Position numbers and translations under genes: made by a program. The notes below the pieces were generated by a model, which worked only from the letters and a program-made list of their open reading frames with translations, searched no databases and was not told the DNA's origin. From the NCBI GenBank assembly GCA_964194535.1, contig CAXMMX010000182.1, positions 1 to 20,770 on the forward strand: a DNA stretch of 20,770 bases, in the 5' to 3' direction. Of the stretch, positions 15,334-20,770 are shown piece by piece (within the stretch, counting starts at the first letter, position 1; each line of letters opens with the position of its first letter). This stretch comes from UBA2767 sp964194535 (GTDB lineage: Bacteria > Pseudomonadota > Alphaproteobacteria > Rhizobiales > Methyloligellaceae).

Positions 15334-17040
15334 TTATTGCGAGCGGACGATGCAACTGCGCATTCCTGCGCCCTTGAGAGAGCCGCACAGGCTGGAGGCA
15401 ACCTTCTTGCTTTCAATCGGTCCCACATTGAGCCGGTACCAGACGCCCTTGCTGCCCAGATCAGCCCGCTTGATGATCGGGCGGTAGCCGCTGAGCAGCC
15501 GCGGATATTTCTGCTGGATGTCGGCAAAGGCAGCCAGTGCATCCGTCTGGCTCTTGCGCGCGGCGACCTGAACCACATAGGTGCCGCCCGATACCGCCGC
15601 TGCGGATGCGGGCGCGGCCGCGATTTGCTGCGGGGCGGGTGCAGGCGTAACAGCGCGCGGGACCGGCGGTTTTTGTACCGGAGGCGGCGTCACGGCCACT
15701 GGAGCGTGCACACTCGGTGTAACGGCCTTCACAGCGGGTGCGGGTATTGAAGCGGGTACGGGTGCTGGAGCTGGTGCAGATGCTGTCACCGGCGGTTTTC
15801 CGGGTAATGGCTGTGGGAAGCTCATGGACACGGATCCGTCAGGTGCGGACCCCTGCAGTGCGGCCTGAGCTGGGGGTGCTTTCACCACCTTTTGGCGTGG
15901 ACTCGCCGCCTCGAGAGTGCCATCGGGCCGAACCGTCAATGTTTTAACCTTGCGCGGCGCGCCGGCAGGCGAAGTCTTCACATCTGGAGCGGGCGATTTT
16001 TGAGCCTGTGCGCTGGTTGGCGTCTGCGACGTGACCAGGGCGGCAGTCGCGGCGGTGGCAACATCTTCCTGACGCGGCACCAGGCGCTCGACTTCCTGGC
16101 TTTTCTCGCCTTGCAGGCGCTCATAAATTTTCTTGTTCTTGTGCGGGAACTGCTTTCCGCCAGGCATGGCCGGCTCCACTTTCACCGGGCGGCTGTCTGC
16201 CTGAATGAGCGGCGGCTTGCCAGCGCTTGCGATATCGGAGTCCCCACCAATTTTATAGGCGAATGCGAGCGCACCACCCAGAGCCAGAACACCGATCAAA
16301 CCGCTCGAAGCCATCAGAATCTTGCGTACGCGGTGCTCCTTGAGCGCAGCCACGTCCGGGGCGCTTTCGCCGCCCATAAATTCCGCATCGCCGGTCTGCC
16401 CCGGCTCATGGAAGAAGGGCTGGTCGCCCAGTGACTCACCCGGACCTTCAAATGCGCCCAGTGGAATTTCCGGGTGCTGGTCGTAATGCGCCTCGAATGT
16501 CTGAAGGGTATTGCCAGCCTCGCCATGATAGGCCGCATCGGAATGAAGCTCCGCACCGGCCTCAAATCCACTGGCGGGCGTATTGCGCAGGGCATCGTCA
16601 TGAATTCCGCTGGCGGGCGTATTGTGCAGGGCATCGTCATGCGATGCGAGCGGCTCTTCCATATAGCTGTGAACATCGTCGCTGACGAATGAGGCTTCGG
16701 CGCCAGAGTCGTCAATGCCGGCATCCGGTTCGACATGCTCGGCGTGAACCTGCGGTTCGTCAGAATAATCCTGGGAATAGCTATGGTCGTAGTTGTCAGC
16801 TGGAAGGTCTGCTGGAAGGTCAGCCGGGATTTCGGGTTCCTCGACCGGCTCATATGGCGCTTCGGCCTGCTGAGGCTGCTCCGTGACAGGGGCGTATCCC
16901 TGCACCTGCCCGAAGCCGGCCAATCCTGGCAGCCCTTGCGCAGGATGACCTCCACCATTGTTTCCCGATGAAGCGTTCTCCGGTTTTTCAGAAGCGGCAG
17001 GTTGGTTAGGGGATCTGGTTCCCTTGTCCGTTATCGACAT
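15334..17040 (-). CDS. SPOR domain-containing membrane protein
   Basis: This 568-residue single-pass protein has an acidic, low-complexity cytoplasmic region (1-235) and one membrane helix (about 241-262, ILMASSGLIGVLALGGALAFAY). A long Pro/Ala-rich periplasmic linker follows, then a C-terminal SPOR domain (about 485-568, from GGTYVVQVAARKSQ). SPOR domains bind glycan strands stripped of stem peptides and mark division sites. The cytoplasmic part carries a recent 13-residue tandem duplication (135-160) and a PADLPADLPAD repeat (72-81). The ATG at 17040 has GAGGGAA eight bases upstream. It lies between argS and nagZ, the usual alphaproteobacterial arrangement. Orthologues are poorly conserved outside the SPOR domain. 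Confidence 0.92.
   Translation of the reverse strand: MSITDKGTRSPNQPAASEKPENASSGNNGGGHPAQGLPGLAGFGQVQGYAPVTEQPQQAEAPYEPVEEPEIPADLPADLPADNYDHSYSQDYSDEPQVHAEHVEPDAGIDDSGAEASFVSDDVHSYMEEPLASHDDALHNTPASGIHDDALRNTPASGFEAGAELHSDAAYHGEAGNTLQTFEAHYDQHPEIPLGAFEGPGESLGDQPFFHEPGQTGDAEFMGGESAPDVAALKEHRVRKILMASSGLIGVLALGGALAFAYKIGGDSDIASAGKPPLIQADSRPVKVEPAMPGGKQFPHKNKKIYERLQGEKSQEVERLVPRQEDVATAATAALVTSQTPTSAQAQKSPAPDVKTSPAGAPRKVKTLTVRPDGTLEAASPRQKVVKAPPAQAALQGSAPDGSVSMSFPQPLPGKPPVTASAPAPAPVPASIPAPAVKAVTPSVHAPVAVTPPPVQKPPVPRAVTPAPAPQQIAAAPASAAAVSGGTYVVQVAARKSQTDALAAFADIQQKYPRLLSGYRPIIKRADLGSKGVWYRLNVGPIESKKVASSLCGSLKGAGMRSCIVRSQ
16564..16641. repeat. 39-bp tandem duplication in the SPOR gene
   Basis: Units 16564-16602 and 16603-16641 match at 36 of 39 positions by my count, and 31 of the last 32 are identical. 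The unit is 13 codons, so the reading frame is kept. It encodes DDALHNTPASGIH followed by DDALRNTPASGFE. Confidence 0.85.
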
Positions 17041-17088
17041 TACGATACTTCCCTCGAACTCAACTCCGTGTGTCCATTCGGAGTTATT

Positions 17089-18849
17089 CTAACGCATTTC
17101 ACTGATTGGCTGGACACCAAGAATTCTCAGGCCAGACGCCAGAATTTCGGCAGTTGCCGACACAAGCGCCACACGCACCTCAGTCAAATCTCGGTTCGTC
17201 GAGTTAATAAAACGTAATTGTGGCAACTCTTTGCCCCTACTCCACAGGCTGTGGAAGTCTCCCGCAAGTTCATACAGGTAAAACGCTACTCTATGAGGCT
17301 CATGGGCCAGCGCTGCGGCTTCAATGAGTCGCGGAAACTGAGAAATTCTCTTAATTATAGCAAGCTCTTCTTCGCTATTCAAAAGTGAAAGCTTGAGCTT
17401 TTCTATGTCTAGACTGTCGTGTTTAAGGTCAGGGAACACTTCAAGCGTATTTCGATACACGCTATGCGCGCGGGCGTGTGCATATTGCACGTAGAATACC
17501 GGATTATCACGGGATTTCTCCGTCACCTTGACGAAGTCAAAATCGAGCGGCGCATCATTTTTGCGGTACAGCATCATGAAGCGTACCGGTCCGGGACCGA
17601 CCTCGTTCACCACGTCGCGCAGTGTTATGAATTCACCGGAACGCTTTGACATTTTCACCGGCTCGCCACCACGAAACAGGTGCACCAGCTGACAGATTTT
17701 TACATCCAGCTCACCCTCTCCGCCGGTGAGCGCTTTCACAGCCGCCTGCATCCGTTTCACATAGCCGCCATGATCGGCCCCCCAAACATCGATCATGGTC
17801 CTGAAGCCGCGTTTGAACTTGTCGTCATGGTAGGCCATGTCCGAGGCGAAGTAGGTATAGGTGCCGTCAGACTTCACCAAGGCACGGTCCACATCATCGC
17901 CAAATTGCGTGGCGCGGAATAGCGTCTGCTCGCGGTCCTCCCAGTCATCGGGAAGTTTGCCCTTGGGCGGCGGCAGGCGGCCCTCGTAAATCAATCCCTT
18001 CTCGCGCAACTCATTGATCGTCAGCGCCACCTTGTCGCTCTCACCTTCTATCAGCGAGCGCTCGGAGAAAAACACGTCCTGGCTGATGTCCAGGGATGCA
18101 AGATCCTCCTTGATGGCTTCGAGCATCGAGGCGGTTGCGAATTCACGAACAGGCGAAAGCCATTCTTCCTCTTCCTGCTTCAGCAGTTTCTCACCGTGAA
18201 TTTTGGCCAGTTCCGCCCCGACCGGCTTGAGATAATCCCCCGGGTAATAGCCTTCGGGGATTTCACCAATATCTTCGCCCAGCGCCTCGCGGTATCGCAA
18301 GAAGGCGGAACGCGCCAGCACATCCACCTGCGCGCCGGCATCATTGACGTAATATTCGGTCGTCACGTCAAACCCGGCAAATTTCAGCAATGCGCCAAGC
18401 GCATCCCCAAACACCGCGCCGCGGCAGTGGCCAATATGGAGCGGGCCGGTGGGATTGGTGGAGACATATTCCAGATTGACCTTCTCGCCCGCGCCGATAT
18501 TGCTACGGCCAAAATCACCATCCTTTTTTAAAACCACTTTAATAATTTGCTGCCAGAAGTCATTGGATAATTTGATATTTATGAAACCAGGACCGGCAAT
18601 CTGGACGTCTTCAACATCACCATCATTTGCCAGAAGTGCGCTGAGTTTCTCTGCCAGGTCGCGCGGCGCCATACCAGCCTTTTTGGCCAGGACCATTGCC
18701 GCATTGGTCGCCAGATCACCGTGAACGGCTTCACGCGGCGGCTCGACGGTGACAACGGACATATCGATATCGGCCAGCAACAGCCCTTCGCCCTGCAACT
18801 GCTCAAGTGCAGCTGCAATCCGGTCTGAAAAATGGGCGTACAGGTTCAT
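17089..18849 (-). CDS. argS: Arginine--tRNA ligase
   Basis: This 586-residue class I synthetase charges tRNA-Arg. The N-terminal additional domain holds GDLATNAAMVLAK. The HIGH motif occurs as PTGPLHIGHCRG (133-144), with KMSKRSG at 399-405 and a C-terminal anticodon-binding helical domain. The start is the ATG at 18849 (MNLYAHFSDRI). A GTG two codons upstream is also possible. The last 400 bases or so of the gene look richer in A/T than the rest. It lies 56 bp after dgt and 48 bp before the SPOR gene. Confidence 0.97.
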   Translation of the reverse strand: MNLYAHFSDRIAAALEQLQGEGLLLADIDMSVVTVEPPREAVHGDLATNAAMVLAKKAGMAPRDLAEKLSALLANDGDVEDVQIAGPGFINIKLSNDFWQQIIKVVLKKDGDFGRSNIGAGEKVNLEYVSTNPTGPLHIGHCRGAVFGDALGALLKFAGFDVTTEYYVNDAGAQVDVLARSAFLRYREALGEDIGEIPEGYYPGDYLKPVGAELAKIHGEKLLKQEEEEWLSPVREFATASMLEAIKEDLASLDISQDVFFSERSLIEGESDKVALTINELREKGLIYEGRLPPPKGKLPDDWEDREQTLFRATQFGDDVDRALVKSDGTYTYFASDMAYHDDKFKRGFRTMIDVWGADHGGYVKRMQAAVKALTGGEGELDVKICQLVHLFRGGEPVKMSKRSGEFITLRDVVNEVGPGPVRFMMLYRKNDAPLDFDFVKVTEKSRDNPVFYVQYAHARAHSVYRNTLEVFPDLKHDSLDIEKLKLSLLNSEEELAIIKRISQFPRLIEAAALAHEPHRVAFYLYELAGDFHSLWSRGKELPQLRFINSTNRDLTEVRVALVSATAEILASGLRILGVQPISEMR

Positions 18850-18905
18850 TGTCACTGTCAGAGAGGCTTGAGAAATACGGGCAGCTTCCGCCGCATTGCG
18901 TGCGG

Positions 18906-20138
18906 TTAGCGCAATTCCGGAGTGCGGTCAAACAGGCGGGTATGTTCACGCACGGCATAGCGGTCGGTCATCCCCGCGATAAAATCGCATATATGGGCCG
19001 CACGCTCCCGGGCTTCAGCTCCCTCACCCCCCTTCCGCCAGTTCCCGGGCATGGCGTCCGGCTGGCGCATATAGTGCAAAAACAGCTCGCCTACGATCTG
19101 CCCGGCCCCTTCCATGATGCGCAAGATCCTGCTTTCCCGGTAGACCCGCGAAAAAAGAAAGTCACGCAATTCGTCACAAGCCCCGGTCATGCCGGGGGAA
19201 AATGAGACGACTGGCGCATCGGCATTTCGAATTTCATCCGCGCTTGCGGGCGCCAGCGCTTCCAGCCGCAAATTGGCCTCGCACACCACATCTTCAATCA
19301 TCGAGGTAATCAACCGCCGATTGATCTCGTAAATCACCCGCGAGGCTTCGAGATCGGGATACAGGCCACGAATCTCCTCGATGATACCGCCCGTCACTGT
19401 CACCCCGGCCAAATCGTCCAACGGGTAGGAACCGGCGCGGAACCCGTCATCGATGTCGTGATTGTTGTAGGCGATGTCGTCGGCAATCGCCGCCACTTGC
19501 GCCTCGGCGCCGGGATATGTCGCCAACTCCAGATCCTGTATGTCGTTATAGGCCTTGAGAGCGCGTGGAATGCCCTTGTCCGCATGCGGCCCGGTCGGCG
19601 CACCACCAGGCCCAAGAACCGGGCCATTGTGCTTGGCCAGCCCTTCCAGCGCCTCCCAGGTCAGGTTCAGGCCATCGAAGGCGGCATATTTGCGCTCCAG
19701 CATGGTCACCACGCGCAGGCTCTGCCCGTTATGGTCAAACCCGCCATAGTCGGCCATGGCCGCATCTAGCGCGCGCTCGCCTGCATGCCCGAAGGGTGGA
19801 TGACCCAGGTCATGCGCCAGCGCGATGGCTTCGGTCAGGCTCTCATCCAGCGCCAAGGTGCGCGCAATCGCCCTGGCAATTTGCGCGACTTCGATGGAAT
19901 GGGTCAGGCGCGAACGGTAGTGATCGCCCTCGTGATAGATGAACACCTGCGTCTTGTGATTGAGCCTGCGGAAGGCGGTCGAATGCACAATCCGGTCACG
20001 GTCACGCTGAAACGGCGAGCGGGTGGGACAGGCCTCTTCGGCGTACAGCCGGCCCCGGCTGAGAGAGCCAAAAGAAGCATATGGCGCGAGCGTTCGCCCC
20101 TCCTGTTCTCCCGCCATCACTGGTTCTGGTTTTATCAT
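18906..20138 (-). CDS. dgt: Deoxyguanosinetriphosphate triphosphohydrolase-like HD protein
   Basis: The 410-residue product is an HD-domain metal-dependent phosphohydrolase, of the family that cleaves dNTPs to deoxynucleoside and triphosphate. Conserved ligands are visible: His80 in RLTHSIEVAQ, the His-Asp pair 109-110 in ALAHDLGHPPFGHAGE, and Asp in VAAIADDIAYNNHDIDDG. RDRIVHSTAFRRLNHKTQVF is the typical N-terminal block. It belongs to the shorter dGTPase-like type found in alphaproteobacteria. Actual substrate range is not known from sequence. The start at 20138 is the first ATG. GTG 20141 and ATG 20117 are alternatives, and none has a clear ribosome site. It diverges from erpA. Confidence 0.93.
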   Translation of the reverse strand: MIKPEPVMAGEQEGRTLAPYASFGSLSRGRLYAEEACPTRSPFQRDRDRIVHSTAFRRLNHKTQVFIYHEGDHYRSRLTHSIEVAQIARAIARTLALDESLTEAIALAHDLGHPPFGHAGERALDAAMADYGGFDHNGQSLRVVTMLERKYAAFDGLNLTWEALEGLAKHNGPVLGPGGAPTGPHADKGIPRALKAYNDIQDLELATYPGAEAQVAAIADDIAYNNHDIDDGFRAGSYPLDDLAGVTVTGGIIEEIRGLYPDLEASRVIYEINRRLITSMIEDVVCEANLRLEALAPASADEIRNADAPVVSFSPGMTGACDELRDFLFSRVYRESRILRIMEGAGQIVGELFLHYMRQPDAMPGNWRKGGEGAEARERAAHICDFIAGMTDRYAVREHTRLFDRTPELR

Positions 20139-20144
20139 CACGAA

Positions 20145-20172
20145 TTGACAACCCGTTTCTGGACCTTATCTT
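20145..20172 (+). promoter_or_regulatory. Candidate promoter for erpA
   Basis: A perfect TTGACA (20145-20150) is followed after 16 bp by TATCTT (20167-20172), about 60 bases upstream of the erpA ATG in the 94 bp dgt-erpA gap. No comparably good promoter is visible for dgt on the other strand. Confidence 0.5.
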
Positions 20173-20232
20173 CCTAGTAGAATGGTGCGCGATAGGTTAT
20201 GACGCGTGCATGGTAAAAAAACCAAAAGAATC

Positions 20233-20565
20233 ATGAACAGCAAGCAGATTACAGTTTCAGACCGCGCCGCCAAGCAAATCGCGGCCATCTTCGCCAATGA
20301 GGCGGCCAACTCGATGTTGCGCGTCTCCGTCGAAGGCGGCGGCTGCTCGGGCTTTCAGTACAAGTTCGATCTTGTGCAGGCGCGCGAGGCCGACGACCTT
20401 GCCATCGACAAGGGCGGCATCACGGTTCTGATCGATCCCGTCTCGCAAATCTATATGGAAGGCAGCGAGATCGATTTCGCCGACGAGCTGATCGGAGCGG
20501 CCTTCAAGATCAACAACCCCAACGCCACCGCGTCCTGCGGCTGCGGCACGAGTTTCTCTATTTAG
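20233..20565 (+). CDS. erpA: Iron-sulfur cluster insertion protein ErpA (A-type carrier)
   Basis: This 110-residue A-type carrier delivers Fe-S clusters to target enzymes. The three ligand cysteines are present: Cys38 in EGGGCSGFQY, and Cys102 and Cys104 in ASCGCGTSFSI. ITVSDRAAKQI at the N terminus and SEIDFADELIGAAFKINNPNA before the Cys pair are typical of ErpA rather than IscA. The name could still be a close paralogue. The start is the ATG at 20233. A GTG at 20206 would add a basic nine-residue leader without family support. It diverges from dgt, a common alphaproteobacterial pairing. Confidence 0.92.
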   Translation: MNSKQITVSDRAAKQIAAIFANEAANSMLRVSVEGGGCSGFQYKFDLVQAREADDLAIDKGGITVLIDPVSQIYMEGSEIDFADELIGAAFKINNPNATASCGCGTSFSI

Positions 20566-20616
20566 GGTCTGTTGACATTCATGGTTGCTGCGCCAGTTTG
20601 AAGTGCCTTCCCCCTT

Positions 20617-20659
20617 TTTCTTCCATGAAGAAACCGCCGCCCGGGTTAGCGGGCGGCGG
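20617..20659 (-). terminator. Strong hairpin downstream of erpA, likely a terminator
   Basis: A perfect ten-base-pair G/C stem (20634-20643 with 20650-20659, loop GGTTAG) is followed on the minus strand by TTTCTTC. Directly abutting it is a second palindrome, TTTCTTC-CAT-GAAGAAA (20617-20633). The T-rich side faces minus-strand traffic from the right. It may also stop erpA transcripts, though no T-run follows on the plus strand. Confidence 0.55.
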
Positions 20660-20705
20660 ATTGTGAGGGCCGGCCCCTATTTGAGGGGGCGGCGAGGTCA
20701 ACTGG

Positions 20706-20770
20706 CTAATTAGCAGTATGTCCGATAAACCCACCTGCGATGGAAGTGGTGATGGCGACGATGCCAGTAT
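20706..20770 (-). CDS. Possible C-terminal end of a minus-strand gene (runs off right edge)
   Basis: Twenty codons before a TAG at 20708-20706 read TGIVAITTSIAGGFIGHTAN, which looks like a Gly-rich membrane-helix end. The hairpin at 20617-20659 lies downstream with its T-rich side in the right orientation. This is too short to be sure. A plus-strand frame from the ATG at 20718 (MSDKPTCDGSGDGDD) is also open to the edge but lacks a ribosome site. Confidence 0.25.
   Translation of the reverse strand, partial: TGIVAITTSIAGGFIGHTAN

Noticed and set aside
20572..20577. Perfect TTGACA just after the erpA stop
   Set aside because: No -10-like hexamer at 16-18 bp downstream (the site reads AGTTTG), and no clear gene to drive on the plus strand.
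20718..20770. Plus-strand frame MSDKPTCDGSGDGDD open to the right edge
   Set aside because: No ribosome-binding site and a biased composition. The minus-strand frame ending at 20706 with a downstream hairpin is somewhat more plausible, but neither is proven.
1..20770. Search for a defence system, CRISPR array, prophage, integron or IS element
   Set aside because: No transposase, integrase, Cas-like or restriction gene and no regularly spaced repeats were seen. All sizeable genes are housekeeping or envelope functions.

Overview
The window reads as an ordinary, densely packed chromosomal segment of an alphaproteobacterium. The evidence is gene content and order: dgt, argS, a SPOR-domain protein, nagZ, scpA, scpB, tatABC, serS, surE, pcm, a LysM/M23 lipoprotein, then yajC-secD-secF, an Mth938-domain protein and a squalene/phytoene-synthase-family protein. 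erpA reads away from dgt. Protein sequences such as the SurE, TatA and Mth938 C-terminal motifs look alphaproteobacterial. Composition is moderately GC-rich throughout. I see no rRNA, tRNA, CRISPR, transposase, integrase or phage gene.

Layout, left to right. (1) 1-3560, minus strand: the yajC-secD-secF translocase operon continues into an Mth938-like gene and the start of a phytoene-synthase-like gene that runs off the left edge. The last two are homologues of mitochondrial complex I assembly factors. (2) 3826-4716, plus strand: a DUF815-type ATPase diverging from yajC. It and erpA are the only clearly plus-strand genes. (3) 4726-8099, minus: surE and pcm, an intrinsic terminator, an unrecognised 80-residue lipoprotein, and a catalytically degenerate LysM/M23 lipoprotein of the NlpD/DipM type. 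(4) 8113-9408: serS. (5) 9409-9594: a spacer with two decayed REP-like palindromes. (6) 9595-11216: tatA-tatB-tatC. (7) 11341-12483: an orphan FbpC-like ABC ATPase. (8) 12531-17040: a SPOR protein, nagZ, scpA and scpB, the last three joined by ATGA stop/start overlaps. (9) 17089-20138: argS and dgt. (10) 20233-20565: erpA on the plus strand, followed by a strong hairpin and what may be the 3' end of another minus-strand gene at the right edge.

Functionally the block combines protein export (Sec auxiliary complex, Tat), cell-wall remodelling and division (SPOR protein, NagZ, LytM factor), chromosome condensation (ScpAB), translation (SerRS, ArgRS), nucleotide and protein maintenance (Dgt, SurE, Pcm) and cofactor or respiratory assembly (ErpA, Mth938-like, phytoene-synthase-like). 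I found no convincing new multi-gene system. The items most worth a second look are the small unassigned lipoprotein with a paired CTTAAG motif upstream, the complex I assembly-factor pair attached to secDF, the orphan ABC ATPase between scpB and tatA, the degenerate M23 active site, and several small repeat and hairpin structures.
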